NCBI GenBank assembly: GCA_025055435.1
Contig: JANWWN010000031.1
Span: 1 to 34,357 of the forward strand
From: Cyclobacteriaceae bacterium
GTDB lineage: Bacteria > Bacteroidota > Bacteroidia > Cytophagales > Cyclobacteriaceae
DNA: 34,357 nucleotides
Direction of reading: 5' to 3'
Shown: piece by piece, positions 26,135-34,357 of the stretch
Numbering within the stretch: the first letter of the stretch is position 1
How the letters are laid out: each line of letters begins with the position of its first letter
Notes under the pieces: generated by a model
Seen by the model: the letters and a program-made list of their open reading frames with translations, nothing else
Databases searched by the model: none
Told to the model about the DNA's origin: nothing
Program-made: the position numbers and the translations under genes

Positions 26135-28308
26135 AACTTTCGGTTGTCATGATCCGCACGTTGCTGTTTTTTCTTATCCTGTGTTCAATTATCCGGTCGA
26201 AGGCTGAGGACGGCTACCGGCTATGGCTTCGCTACGAGCGCATAACAAACGTCAGTCTTCTCAAAAATTACACCCGCCAGCTTACATCAGTTCACATCGG
26301 CAAACTTTCGCCAACTATTCAGGTGGCCGTTGAAGAACTTCAGCTGGCCATAAAAAGCATGCTCGTTAAAGAACTTGCCCTTACTGCGCAAGTGCAATCC
26401 GGCACGCTGCTGCTCGGCACTCCCGCATCAACTCCTGTAATCCAAGCGATGAACATTTCGGAAAAGTTAAGAAACACCGGGCCGGAGGGCTACCTCATCA
26501 TGAGCACGGCCTGGAATGGCAAAAAAGTCATCGTGATAACCGCCAACACAGACAAAGGCGTGCTGTACGGAGTTTTCCATTTCATCCGGCTGATTCAAAC
26601 CCAACAGGATATCAGTGATTTAAATATCAGCAGCGCGCCCAAAATCAAGCTTCGGTTACTAAATCACTGGGATAACCTGGATCGCACGGTTGAACGCGGC
26701 TATGCCGGCTTTTCAATATGGGATTGGCACAAGCTGCCTGATTTCATCGACCCCCGCTATAAAGACTATGCCCGGGCCAATGCTTCAATAGGAATTAACG
26801 GAACCGTACTCACCAACGTTAATGCAAATGCCTGGGTACTTACCCCGCACTACCTTGAGAAAGTAGCAGCATTGGCTAATGTTTTCCGCCCTTATGGCAT
26901 TCGTGTTTACCTGACTGCCCGTTTCAGCGCTCCGACCGAAATCGGTGGGTTACCAACGGCTGATCCGCTCAATCCGGATGTTCAGCAGTGGTGGAATAAA
27001 AAAGTACGCGAAATCTATAACCTGATACCCGACTTCGGAGGCTTTTTGGTAAAAGCTAACTCCGAAGGACAACCCGGTCCGCAAAATTTCGGCCGAACCC
27101 ATGCCGAGGGTGCCAACATGCTGGCCAGGGCACTGGCACCATTCAACGGGGTTGTTATGTGGCGCGCTTTTGTTTATGATGATAAAATCCCGGACGACCG
27201 TGCCAAGCAAGCCTTTAACGAATTTAAACCTCTGGATGGCGCCTTTCTGCCTAACGTTTTGGTACAGGTAAAAAACGGCCCCATTGATTTTCAGCCCAGA
27301 GAACCGTTTCATCCATTGTTTGGCGCAATGCCCGCTACGCCATTGATGATGGAGTTTCAGATTACCCAGGAATACACCGGCTTCAGCACCCACCTCGTAT
27401 ATCTGGCTAATCAGTTTAAAGAGTGCCTGTCTTCCGATACCTATGCCCGGGGTGAAGGCTCAACCGTTGCCAGGGTCATTGACGGTTCCTTACACAATTA
27501 CCCGATAACCGGGATGGCCGGCGTTGCAAACATCGGCACCGACCGCAACTGGACGGGCCACCATTTTGGCCAGGCAAACTGGTATGCGTTTGGTCGGCTG
27601 GCCTGGAATCATGAGCTGACCGCCATGTCGGTTGCTGAAGAATGGATACGGATGACCTTTACCAATGAACTCCATGTTGTAAACACCATTAAGAAGCTTA
27701 TGGACTCCTCCTGGGAAACAACTGTGAACTACATGACGCCTCTTGGATTACACCACATTATGGGCTGGAACCATCATTACGGTCCGGCACCGTGGATACA
27801 AGATAAACACCGGGCCGACTGGACATCGGTTTATTATCACCGCGCTGATGAAAAAGGCCTCGGATTTGACCGCACTCCCTCCGGTAGCAACGCAGTTTCA
27901 CAATACACGCAACGCGTAAGTGAAAAATTTGGCTCACGGCTAAACTGCCCCGAAAAATTTCTTCTCTGGTTTCACCATGTTGGATGGACCGAACAACTTT
28001 CATCAGGTAAAACTTTGTGGGAAGAACTTTGCCTTGCCTATTATCGTGGAGCTGCTGAAGTAAAGCAAATGCTTGAAACTTGGTCCACCTTACAAGGAAA
28101 AATAGATGACGACCGGTATGAACATGTCCGCACCATGCTTTCCATCCAGCACAAAGAAGCCATCTGGTGGAGAAATGCCTGCGTACTCTATTTTCAGACT
28201 TTCTCTAAAATGGAAATTCCCGCCCACCTCGAAAAACCCGATAAACCACTTTCCTATTATATGCAACTGGAATTTCCGTATGCACCAGGTATCAAACCAA
28301 AATGGTAA
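26131..28308 (+). CDS. GH67 alpha-glucuronidase
   Basis: Inverting enzyme that removes (4-O-methyl-)D-glucuronic acid from the non-reducing end of xylo-oligosaccharides, acting after GH10. A signal peptide (about residues 1-25, core LLFFLILCSI) points to the periplasm. The N-terminal alpha/beta domain covers about 30-165. The catalytic barrel has the acid E312 in LVKANSEGQPGPQNFGRTHA, the base pair D386 in QVKNGPIDFQPREP and E414 in MEFQITQEYTGFSTH; spacing between these matches the three catalytic acids recalled for Cellvibrio GlcA67A. The C-terminal helical domain includes LHHIMGWNHHYGPAPWI and FHHVGW. Its 725-residue length is typical. It is coupled to the regulator gene by a 4-nt overlap, with the SDR 18 nt downstream. 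The glucuronate released feeds uxaC, SDR and uxuA in the same run. Confidence 0.96.
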   Translation: MKLSVVMIRTLLFFLILCSIIRSKAEDGYRLWLRYERITNVSLLKNYTRQLTSVHIGKLSPTIQVAVEELQLAIKSMLVKELALTAQVQSGTLLLGTPASTPVIQAMNISEKLRNTGPEGYLIMSTAWNGKKVIVITANTDKGVLYGVFHFIRLIQTQQDISDLNISSAPKIKLRLLNHWDNLDRTVERGYAGFSIWDWHKLPDFIDPRYKDYARANASIGINGTVLTNVNANAWVLTPHYLEKVAALANVFRPYGIRVYLTARFSAPTEIGGLPTADPLNPDVQQWWNKKVREIYNLIPDFGGFLVKANSEGQPGPQNFGRTHAEGANMLARALAPFNGVVMWRAFVYDDKIPDDRAKQAFNEFKPLDGAFLPNVLVQVKNGPIDFQPREPFHPLFGAMPATPLMMEFQITQEYTGFSTHLVYLANQFKECLSSDTYARGEGSTVARVIDGSLHNYPITGMAGVANIGTDRNWTGHHFGQANWYAFGRLAWNHELTAMSVAEEWIRMTFTNELHVVNTIKKLMDSSWETTVNYMTPLGLHHIMGWNHHYGPAPWIQDKHRADWTSVYYHRADEKGLGFDRTPSGSNAVSQYTQRVSEKFGSRLNCPEKFLLWFHHVGWTEQLSSGKTLWEELCLAYYRGAAEVKQMLETWSTLQGKIDDDRYEHVRTMLSIQHKEAIWWRNACVLYFQTFSKMEIPAHLEKPDKPLSYYMQLEFPYAPGIKPKW

Positions 28309-28326
28309 AATCAAAAACAAAGTATC

Positions 28327-29067
28327 ATGGATAAGAAAATAGCAATAGTAACCGGAGGCGCCTCGGGAATAGGACTGGCAACAGCTAAAACACTTGCCGG
28401 ACGGAACATATACACAATCATCATCGGAAGGGACGAACTTAAACTGGAGCATGCTGTAAAAGCAATAGGCGAAAATTGCGAGGGCATCGCCTTCGACCTT
28501 AACCAAACGGCAAAAATCCCTGAACTGGTTCAGCGCATTCTGAACCATCATCATAAAATTGATATCCTGGTTAACAATGCTGGCATAAATCTGAAAAAAC
28601 CCGCACTCGAAGTTTCGGATGAAGAGTTTCAAAGAATTCTGCAAACCAATTTGATCAGCGTATTTGCACTTACACGCGAAGTTGCCCGCATAATGGTAAA
28701 AAACAAAAGCGGAAGCATCATCAACATCAGTTCAATGGCAGCGCAATATGGCTTACCGGGTGTAGTGGCCTACACGGCATCAAAAACAGCTATCGAAGGC
28801 ATTACTCGAGCCCTGGCTACCGAACTTTCGCCCTCAGGCGTGCGTGTCAACTGCATCGCTCCCGGTTTTATTTTAACCAGTATGTCGGCAGCGGCATTTA
28901 ATGGCGACCCGGAGCGCAAACAGAAAGTGCTGGCACGTACCCCGATGGGAAAACTGGGCGACCCGCAGGACGTGGCTAATGCCGTTTATTTTCTGGCCTC
29001 CGATGAGGCTTCGTTTATTACCGGCACGGTCATTCCTGTAGATGGTGGCAATTCCATAGGATTCTAA
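28327..29067 (+). CDS. Classical short-chain dehydrogenase, probable D-mannonate oxidoreductase (fructuronate reductase)
   Basis: NAD(P)-dependent oxidoreductase of the classical SDR type, 246 residues. The cofactor loop is TGGASGIG (about 9-16), followed by NNAG (83-86) and the catalytic set S136, Y149 and K153 (NISSMAAQ, YTASK). The C-terminal PVDGG motif is present. It lies between GH67 and uxuA, exactly where the reduction of D-fructuronate to D-mannonate is needed and where no polyol-type UxuB is found. An SDR is known to do this step in Bacillus-type uxu clusters, so the assignment is reasonable but rests on context. Other sugar-acid reductions are possible. It is clearly not an extended SDR, so it is not a UDP-sugar 4-epimerase. 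Cytoplasmic. Confidence 0.8.
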   Translation: MDKKIAIVTGGASGIGLATAKTLAGRNIYTIIIGRDELKLEHAVKAIGENCEGIAFDLNQTAKIPELVQRILNHHHKIDILVNNAGINLKKPALEVSDEEFQRILQTNLISVFALTREVARIMVKNKSGSIINISSMAAQYGLPGVVAYTASKTAIEGITRALATELSPSGVRVNCIAPGFILTSMSAAAFNGDPERKQKVLARTPMGKLGDPQDVANAVYFLASDEASFITGTVIPVDGGNSIGF

Positions 29068-29088
29068 ACCACTCCGGCTATGTATCTG

Positions 29089-30261
29089 ATGGAACAAACT
29101 ATGCGTTGGTATGGCCCGAAAGACCCGGTGCCCCTTTCACATATTCGACAGGCCGGTTGCACTGGAGTAGTAACAGCGCTTCATCACATTCCGCCGGGCG
29201 AAGTGTGGAGCACGGAAGAAATCAGCGCGCGTAAAAAATTAATTGAAAAATCCGGTCTTTCCTGGACGGTGGTGGAAAGTTTGCCTGTTCACGAAGATAT
29301 TAAGCGCCGATCCGGTAATTACCGACAATTCATAGAAAACTATAAAGCCAGTTTGCGTAACCTTGCCGCATGCGGTATAAAAGTAGTTACCTATAACTTC
29401 ATGCCGGTGCTCGACTGGCTCCGGACAGACGTTGATTATACTTTACCCGATGGCAGTAAAGCTCTTTACTTTGAGAAAGCTGCTTTCGTTGCATTCGATT
29501 TATTTATGCTGAAACGACCGAATGCCGAGGCCGATTACACCGATGACGAAATAAAAAAAGCTACCGACCGGTACGCGCGAATGAATGACGAAGAAAAAAA
29601 AAGATTGTTCAACAACGCCCTTTTAGGTCTTCCGGGAAGCGATGAAAATTTTACGCCACAGCAAGTACTCGCGGCGCTGGATAAATACCGCAGCATAGAC
29701 GCCCGACAACTGAAAGAGAATCTCTTCTTTTTTCTCAGGGAAATTGCACCGGTTGCTGAAGATACCGGCATCAAACTGGCTATCCATCCCGATGACCCAC
29801 CCTATTCTGTTCTGGGCCTTCCGCGAATCGTAAGCACAGACCATGATCTGCAGGAAATTGTAAACGCTGCTCCTCGTGCAGCCAACGGCCTGTGTTTCTG
29901 CACCGGCTCGTTGGGTGTGCGTCCTGAAAACGATCTCCCTGGCATGATCCGAAAGTATGGCGAACGTATTCACTTCCTTCACCTGCGCAACACGTTAAGG
30001 GATAATGAGGGGAATTTTGTGGAGGCCAATCATCTGGACGGTAACACCAACATGGCTGAAGTAGTCAGGGAAATCCTCATCATCATGCAAAAAAGAAAGC
30101 AGTCCATCCCCATGCGTCCCGACCACGGACACCAGATGCTTGATGACCTGAATAAAAAAACCTATCCAGGATACTCGGCTATCGGAAGGCTGAAGGGACT
30201 TGCGGAGTTACGCGGACTGGAGCGTGGACTGGCTACTTCACTTTTTGGCTACAACCCTTAA
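29089..30261 (+). CDS. uxuA: Mannonate dehydratase
   Basis: Dehydrates D-mannonate to 2-keto-3-deoxygluconate, needing Fe(II) or Mn(II). The N-terminus [20 protein letters not shown] closely follows the UxuA pattern, which is why the ATG at 29089 is chosen over one 9 nt upstream. Conserved family blocks are [31 protein letters not shown], the metal and substrate region [25 protein letters not shown] with its conserved cysteine nearby, HFLHLRNT, and MRPDHGHQ. Length (390) is standard. It lies 21 nt after the SDR and 21 nt before uxaC. Its product is taken by kdgK and kdgA at the other end of the locus, 26 kb away. Confidence 0.96.
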   Translation: MEQTMRWYGPKDPVPLSHIRQAGCTGVVTALHHIPPGEVWSTEEISARKKLIEKSGLSWTVVESLPVHEDIKRRSGNYRQFIENYKASLRNLAACGIKVVTYNFMPVLDWLRTDVDYTLPDGSKALYFEKAAFVAFDLFMLKRPNAEADYTDDEIKKATDRYARMNDEEKKRLFNNALLGLPGSDENFTPQQVLAALDKYRSIDARQLKENLFFFLREIAPVAEDTGIKLAIHPDDPPYSVLGLPRIVSTDHDLQEIVNAAPRAANGLCFCTGSLGVRPENDLPGMIRKYGERIHFLHLRNTLRDNEGNFVEANHLDGNTNMAEVVREILIIMQKRKQSIPMRPDHGHQMLDDLNKKTYPGYSAIGRLKGLAELRGLERGLATSLFGYNP

Positions 30262-30282
30262 ATTAAAATCGAGTAAAGTACA

Positions 30283-31701
30283 ATGAGTTTCATTACTGAA
30301 GATTTCCTGCTAACCGGCTCTTTCGCTAAAAAATTATATCACGATTACGCCGAAAATCTGCCAATAATCGATTATCACAACCATCTTTCGCCTGCTGATA
30401 TCGCCTCAAACCGCAAGTTTGAAAACCTCACTCGCCTTTGGCTGGAAGGCGATCACTATAAATGGCGCGCAATGCGCACGCTCGGAATTGAAGAAGACTA
30501 TATTACCGGCCTGGCAACCGATGAGGAAAAATTTTACAAGTGGGCTTACACTGTTCCATATACTTTACGCAATCCGCTGTACCACTGGACTCATCTCGAA
30601 CTGAAACGTTATTTCGGTATCACCGCCATACTTAACCCGCAAACGGCTGAGTATATTTATCAAACTGTTCAGGAAAAGCTTCAGGCGGATGAATTCCGGG
30701 CACGGGGCCTGCTGCAAAAAATGTGCGTAGAGCTGCTCTGCACAACCGATGACCCCATTGACGATTTAAGCCATCATCAGCAAATTAAAAAAGAAGAAAA
30801 AACCATTCGCGTATTGCCGGCCTTCCGCCCTGACAATGTCTGGGCATTTAATGACCCGAACTATCCGGCATATCTGCAAAAACTGTCTGCCACTACCGAA
30901 ATAACCATCAACCGTTTTGCTGATTTGCTGGAGGCACTTGAAAAAAGAATCAATTATTTCCACACCCAGGGCTGCCGGATTGCTGACCATGGATTAGAAT
31001 GCCTGCCTCTTCCTGCGCGTACGACTTCCAACAATACCGAAGTTCTGTTTAGTCGGGTACTGCGGCAACAGCCGCTGACTGAAGAAGAAAAAGATCATCT
31101 TACTCATTCCCTGCTTACTGAGTTATGTAAAATGTATCACGCCCGCGGATGGGTGCAACAGTTTCATCTGGGCGCACTTCGGAATGTAAATACGCGCTTG
31201 CTTAAAAGGCTCGGCCCTAACACGGGATTTGACTCGATAGGCGACTTTAGCCAGGCCACATCACTGGCTGTTTTTCTTAATCATTTAGATAAATCGAATC
31301 AGCTCACCAAAACCATACTTTACAATCTTAATCCTGCTCAAAACGAAGTGTTCGCTGCCATGATCGGCAACTTTAACGATGGGTCGGTAAAAGGAAAAAT
31401 TCAATGGGGTGCCGCCTGGTGGTTTCTCGATCAAAAAGATGGCATCGAAAGACACCTTCAGGCACTCTCTAATCTCAGCCTGCTGAGCTGCTTTATCGGT
31501 ATGGTTACCGATTCACGCAGTTTCCTGTCCTTTCCCCGCCACGAATATTTCAGACGAATACTTTGCAACCTCATCGGCCGCGATGTTGATAACGGTGAAT
31601 TACCTGCAGACGAAAAGTGGCTGGGTAAACTGGTAGCCGACATTTGTTACCACAACGCAAAACTGTTTTTCAATTTCAGCTGCAACGATCCGGGATTATA
31701 A
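30283..31701 (+). CDS. uxaC: Glucuronate isomerase
   Basis: Converts D-glucuronate to D-fructuronate, the first cytoplasmic step for glucuronic acid released by GH67; it also accepts galacturonate in many bacteria. The amidohydrolase-like metal motif is in IIDYHNHLSPADIA (H32, H34). Other family blocks are LTRLWLEGDHYKWRAMR, RNPLYHWTHLELKRYFGI, LLCTTDDPIDDL, GWVQQFHLGALRN, WGAAWWFLDQKDG and MVTDSRSFLSFPRHEYFRR. Length (472) matches the family. It is the last gene of the regulator-GH67-SDR-uxuA-uxaC run and converges with the SdpI-family gene. Identification is firm. Confidence 0.96.
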   Translation: MSFITEDFLLTGSFAKKLYHDYAENLPIIDYHNHLSPADIASNRKFENLTRLWLEGDHYKWRAMRTLGIEEDYITGLATDEEKFYKWAYTVPYTLRNPLYHWTHLELKRYFGITAILNPQTAEYIYQTVQEKLQADEFRARGLLQKMCVELLCTTDDPIDDLSHHQQIKKEEKTIRVLPAFRPDNVWAFNDPNYPAYLQKLSATTEITINRFADLLEALEKRINYFHTQGCRIADHGLECLPLPARTTSNNTEVLFSRVLRQQPLTEEEKDHLTHSLLTELCKMYHARGWVQQFHLGALRNVNTRLLKRLGPNTGFDSIGDFSQATSLAVFLNHLDKSNQLTKTILYNLNPAQNEVFAAMIGNFNDGSVKGKIQWGAAWWFLDQKDGIERHLQALSNLSLLSCFIGMVTDSRSFLSFPRHEYFRRILCNLIGRDVDNGELPADEKWLGKLVADICYHNAKLFFNFSCNDPGL

Positions 31702-31717
31702 ATATTGGTGCGTTATG

Positions 31718-31746
31718 TTTGGGCGGTGATGGATTATCCGGCCAAA
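31718..31746. terminator. Possible hairpin between convergent uxaC and the SdpI-family gene
   Basis: TTTGG-G-CGG pairs with CCG-G-CCAAA, giving 5 and 3 bp around one G/G mismatch with an 11-nt loop. It lies in the 70-nt gap between convergent genes, a place for a shared terminator, but no clear T-tract follows on either strand. Confidence 0.3.
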
Positions 31747-31771
31747 TCGTTTCCATCCAATCCATTATAAA

Positions 31772-32107
31772 TCAGGTAAATCCTTTTTTCTGCAGCATCC
31801 GCTCGGTAACCGGAAAAACAGAAATCAGGGAAACAACCAAAAACACCGAGGAAAAAAACAGGGCCTTCTTCACAGGAAAGAAAGTGAGAGCTAAAGCCTG
31901 CATCAGGCAGGTAATCAACGATACCCTAAGTAAATATTTTGCGCTGAAACGGTTGGCAAAATCCCAGGCCGCCTGACTTTTCATGGAACGAAATGTACGA
32001 TAACCATACAGGTAGTTTACTTTTCGGGGCGGAAAAAAGAAAAAGAGTGATGCAAACAACAACATCAAAGGCCCTAAAGCCAGGTGGGCAAAAAGAAGCT
32101 TATTCAT
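31772..32107 (-). CDS. SdpI-family small membrane protein
   Basis: Small integral membrane protein with three hydrophobic segments (LLFAHLALGPLMLLFASLFF, YLLRVSLITCLMQALALTFF, ALFFSSVFLVVSLISVF). Between the first two lies the conserved cytoplasmic-type sequence YLYGYRTFRSMKSQAAWDFA, the hallmark of SdpI/YhfL-like proteins. The ATG at 32107 gives 111 residues; an ATG 9 nt upstream is also possible. It overlaps the end of mazG by 8 nt and is probably co-transcribed with it. SdpI of Bacillus is an immunity and signalling protein against a toxin, but short Bacteroidota members have no known role, so no function is assigned. It belongs to the housekeeping flank and not to the xylan locus. Confidence 0.75.
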   Translation of the reverse strand: MNKLLFAHLALGPLMLLFASLFFFFPPRKVNYLYGYRTFRSMKSQAAWDFANRFSAKYLLRVSLITCLMQALALTFFPVKKALFFSSVFLVVSLISVFPVTERMLQKKGFT

Positions 32108-32930
32108 GGCTATCATGTTTATCGAAAGCTTTTGCTCTCTCCCAGTATAAATCCATTTCAGTTAGTGTCATGTCCTGTAATTTTTTGCCGTCTTTGGCCG
32201 ATTCGCTTTCAAGATACCTGAATCTTGAAATAAATTTTTTGTTTGTCCGCTCCAATGCTTCCTCCGGGTCAATTCCGATAAAACGTGCATAATTCACCAG
32301 CGAAAACAACACATCGCCAAATTCGGCCATAATTTTTTGTCGATCGGCCGCAGGTGCTGAAGCAACTTCGTGTAGTTCCTTTAATTCTTCCTGCACTTTT
32401 TCCCACACCTGTTCCGGCTTTTCCCAGTCGAAGCCCACACCGCGTGCCTTATCCTGAATGCGCATGGCTTTCACCAAAGCGGGCAGCGATTGGGGAACGC
32501 CTTCCAGCACCGACTTTTTGCCTTCTTTCAGCTTCAGTTTCTCCCAGTTGGCTTTAACTGTTTGTTCGTCTTCGGCAACCACATCACTGTAGATATGCGG
32601 ATGCCGTTCTATGAGTTTATCGCAAATCGCATTTAATACATCTGCTATATCAAAAGCACCCTGTTCGGAGGCGATGCGTGCATAAAATACATTATGCAGC
32701 ATCAGGTCGCCCAGTTCTTTTTTTATTTCCTCCAGCTTGTTTTCCAAAATAGCATCCGAAAGTTCATAGGTTTCTTCAATGGTAAGATGGCGCAAACTTT
32801 CCAAGGTTTGCTTTTTATCCCACGGACAATTTTCGCGCAATTCATCCATAATGGTAAGCAGCCGGTCGAAGGCCCTGAGTTTCTCGGCCCGGCGTTCATC
32901 GGGCTTCGACAAGGGTTTTTTATGTTTCAT
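32100..32930 (-). CDS. mazG: Nucleoside triphosphate pyrophosphohydrolase MazG
   Basis: All-alpha NTP pyrophosphohydrolase that hydrolyses (d)NTPs to monophosphates and pyrophosphate, cleaning the nucleotide pool. Two MazG domains are visible. The first (about 20-125) has the ENCPWDKKQTLESLRHLTIE start, EETYELSDAI metal glutamates, and EEIKKELGDLMLHNVFYARI. The linker has ERHPHIYSDV and NWEKLKLKEGKKSVLEGVP. The second (about 150-265) has KAMRIQDKARGVGFDWE, EELKELHEV, and EFGDVLFSLVNYARFIGIDP with EEALE. Length (276) is typical. The ATG at 32930 starts divergently from the small membrane-protein gene. It is a housekeeping gene that marks the right border of the locus. Confidence 0.95.
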   Translation of the reverse strand: MKHKKPLSKPDERRAEKLRAFDRLLTIMDELRENCPWDKKQTLESLRHLTIEETYELSDAILENKLEEIKKELGDLMLHNVFYARIASEQGAFDIADVLNAICDKLIERHPHIYSDVVAEDEQTVKANWEKLKLKEGKKSVLEGVPQSLPALVKAMRIQDKARGVGFDWEKPEQVWEKVQEELKELHEVASAPAADRQKIMAEFGDVLFSLVNYARFIGIDPEEALERTNKKFISRFRYLESESAKDGKKLQDMTLTEMDLYWERAKAFDKHDSHE

Positions 32931-32959
32931 AAAAACTTATCCGTGAAGTTGAATGTTGT

Positions 32960-32967
32960 TACCTTTG
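32960..32967 (+). promoter_or_regulatory. Candidate -7 element for the small membrane protein
   Basis: TACCTTTG is an exact match to TAnnTTTG, 28 nt before the ATG at 32995. Transcription starting a few bases downstream would exclude an in-frame start at 32953, which supports the shorter protein. Confidence 0.5.
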
Positions 32968-32994
32968 TTACGCAAAGTTTACATTTATTTACAC

Positions 32995-33222
32995 ATGGTG
33001 TGGCTTCTTTCCATCGGCATCCTGGCTTTATTCTTCATTTTAATGTCGGTACGCCTGATTTTTGTTAAAGATGGTGAATTTCGCGGCACCTGTGCATCGC
33101 AAAGTCCTTGGCTTAATAAAGAAGGAGCAACCTGCGGCTATTGTGGCAAAACCCTCACAGCCGATGACAAATCATGTGGTAATCCTGAAGTGACTCCACT
33201 TCCTCCAGTTTCGAAAAAATAA
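32995..33222 (+). CDS. Small Cys-rich membrane protein of Bacteroidota
   Basis: A 75-residue protein with one N-terminal transmembrane or signal-anchor helix (MVWLLSIGILALFFILMSVR) followed by a short soluble tail. The tail has the pattern FVKDGEFRGTCASQSPWLNK, then ATCGYCGKTLTADDKSCG. Its four cysteines, including a CxxC pair, could bind a metal. Similar small proteins are widespread in Bacteroidota and are usually labelled membrane or secreted protein; no function is known to me. The ATG at 32995 is preferred over an in-frame start at 32953 because the promoter-like element at 32960-32967 would lie inside the longer version. It sits 50 nt before glmM on the same strand. Confidence 0.75.
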   Translation: MVWLLSIGILALFFILMSVRLIFVKDGEFRGTCASQSPWLNKEGATCGYCGKTLTADDKSCGNPEVTPLPPVSKK

Positions 33223-33242
33223 GCCTGGGTTGATTAATCTGT

Positions 33243-33250
33243 TAATTTTG
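33243..33250 (+). promoter_or_regulatory. Candidate -7 element for glmM
   Basis: TAATTTTG matches TAnnTTTG exactly, 22 nt before the GTG at 33273. No -33 element was recognised at normal spacing. Confidence 0.4.
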
Positions 33251-33272
33251 CCCGGTCTTAACCGAGCATACT

Positions 33273-34357
33273 GTGGCCTTAATGAAATCCATTTCGGGTA
33301 TCCGCGGAACCATTGGCGGAGCCCCCGGTGATAATCTTACCCCGGTCGATATAGTGCGCTACACCGCAGCATTCGGCACGTGGATTTTAACGCGGAAAGG
33401 AAAAACGGTGGTTATTGGCCGGGATGCGCGCATCTCGGGTGAACTGGTTAGCAACCTGGTGAGCAATACCCTTCGTGCACTGGGACTACATGTTGTTGAC
33501 CTCGGGTTGTCCACTACACCTACTGTTGAAATGGCGGTGCCATTGGAAAAAGCTGCCGGTGGCATCATCATCACAGCCAGCCACAACCCGATGGAATGGA
33601 ATGCTCTTAAACTGTTAAACGAAAAAGGAGAATTTATCTCAGCAGGCGATGGCGCGCAGGTACTGAGATTAGCCGAAGAAGAATCATTCACCTTTGCGCC
33701 GGTAGAACGACTGGGCAAATACACGTATAAATCAGGTTATCTGGAGAAGCACATTAACCTCATCATAAAAAACAAATGGGTTGATGTAAAAGCCATTCGC
33801 AAAGCACGCTTCAAAGTAGCTGTAGATGCTGTTAACTCCACTGGAGGCCTGGCCGTGCCCCTGCTGCTGAAAAGTCTGGGCGTCCGGGATATTGTTGTGC
33901 TTAATGGCGAACCCAACGGAAAATTTGCGCACAATCCCGAGCCGCTCCCGGAAAACATCCGTCAGATTTGTCGAACAGTAAAACAAGAACATTGTGATTT
34001 GGGTATTGTGGTTGATCCGGATGTTGACCGGCTTGCGCTGATTATGGAAAACGGAAAGCCCTTTGGCGAAGAATACACCCTGGTGGCTGTAGCCGATTAT
34101 ATCCTGAAAAAGAAGAAAGGCAACACCGTATCGAACCTGTCGTCCACTCGGGCCCTGCGCGACATTACCGAACGGGCGGGTGGAAATTATTTTGCATCGG
34201 CCGTTGGCGAGGTTAATGTTGTGGAGATGATGAAAAAAACCAAAGCCATTATCGGTGGCGAAGGCAACGGTGGCGTGATTTTTCCTGAACTGCATTACGG
34301 AAGAGATGCGCTGATGGGAATCGCATTATTTCTATCCCACCTGGCCAAGTCCGCAAG
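33273..34357 (+). CDS. glmM: Phosphoglucosamine mutase/phosphohexomutase, partial (N-terminal 361 residues)
   Basis: Alpha-D-phosphohexomutase that interconverts glucosamine 6-phosphate and glucosamine 1-phosphate for UDP-GlcNAc and peptidoglycan synthesis. The N-terminus KSISGIRGTIGG is the usual one in Bacteroidota. The phosphoserine loop is IIITASHNPMEWNALK, the metal loop VVDPDVDRLAL (DxDxD), and the sugar-binding loop GGEGNGGVIFPELHYGRDAL. The frame runs off the right edge, so the C-terminal phosphate-binding domain is missing. The start is set at GTG 33273 (reading VALMKSISGIRG) because family members normally have three or four residues before KSISGIRG; the ATG at 33282 is the alternative. 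Substrate could also be another hexose phosphate, as this Bacteroidota branch is often annotated either way. Confidence 0.9.
   Translation, partial: MALMKSISGIRGTIGGAPGDNLTPVDIVRYTAAFGTWILTRKGKTVVIGRDARISGELVSNLVSNTLRALGLHVVDLGLSTTPTVEMAVPLEKAAGGIIITASHNPMEWNALKLLNEKGEFISAGDGAQVLRLAEEESFTFAPVERLGKYTYKSGYLEKHINLIIKNKWVDVKAIRKARFKVAVDAVNSTGGLAVPLLLKSLGVRDIVVLNGEPNGKFAHNPEPLPENIRQICRTVKQEHCDLGIVVDPDVDRLALIMENGKPFGEEYTLVAVADYILKKKKGNTVSNLSSTRALRDITERAGGNYFASAVGEVNVVEMMKKTKAIIGGEGNGGVIFPELHYGRDALMGIALFLSHLAKSA

Noticed and set aside
28090-28644. Minus-strand 184-codon open frame across the GH67-SDR junction
   Set aside because: Antisense to two well-supported genes and lacking any motif.
28327-29067. 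The SDR as the missing UDP-arabinose/UDP-xylose 4-epimerase
   Set aside because: It is a short classical SDR with TGGASGIG and 246 residues, unlike the extended GalE type, and its neighbours fit fructuronate reduction.
31644-31976. Plus-strand open frame of 110 codons over the uxaC end and SdpI-family gene
   Set aside because: It starts inside uxaC in another frame and is antisense to a recognisable SdpI-family protein; no independent support.

Overview
The window comes from a member of the Bacteroidota, most likely a Cytophagales-type bacterium. It has a SusC/SusD outer-membrane pair, Bacteroidota-style promoter elements (TAnnTTTG), an ATP synthase subunit a with a signal-like leader, and a xylanase ending in a type IX secretion (T9SS) sorting domain. 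Genus cannot be fixed from sequence reading alone. No mobile element, tRNA, rRNA or CRISPR array was seen.

A polysaccharide utilisation locus of about 31 kb (702-31701) for acetylated glucurono-arabinoxylan lies between housekeeping genes: atpB on the left (1-590, running off the edge), and an SdpI-like gene, mazG, a small membrane protein and glmM (running off the right edge) on the right. Left to right: (a) a minus-strand catabolic operon, xylB-xylA-kdgK-kdgA; (b) a divergent control region (5242-5479) with LacI-type operators; (c) plus-strand susC-susD-surface glycan-binding lipoprotein, closed by a strong terminator; (d) a T9SS-tagged GH10 xylanase between two terminators; (e) GH43, GH51 and a SASA-family acetylesterase; (f) a translationally coupled trio of GalT-like uridylyltransferase, FIG/IMPase-family phosphatase and GHMP sugar kinase; (g) a minus-strand GH3 beta-xylosidase and sodium/sugar symporter; (h) a LacI-family regulator overlapping GH67 alpha-glucuronidase, followed by an SDR, uxuA and uxaC.

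The degradation logic is nearly complete. GH10 cuts the chain outside the cell, and SusCD plus the TIG/CBM-like lipoprotein capture and import oligosaccharides. The esterase, GH43, GH51, GH67 and GH3 remove acetyl, arabinosyl and glucuronosyl groups and xylose. The symporter imports sugar. XylA/XylB handle xylose. UxaC, SDR, UxuA, KdgK and KdgA take glucuronate to pyruvate and glyceraldehyde 3-phosphate. Both halves appear to be wired to one LacI-type regulator, because nearly identical 16-bp operators lie at matching distance and orientation before the susC and GH3 promoters.

The most interesting part is the trio at 17728-21088. No araA/araB/araD is present although two arabinofuranosidase-type genes are. 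The kinase lacks the galactose-binding motif of GalK and instead resembles the GHMP domain of plant L-arabinokinase. L-arabinose and D-xylose are C4 epimers, as galactose and glucose are, so the trio plus a UDP-sugar 4-epimerase could form a Leloir-like shunt turning L-arabinose into D-xylose for XylA/XylB. This is a hypothesis from sequence and context, not a demonstrated pathway.
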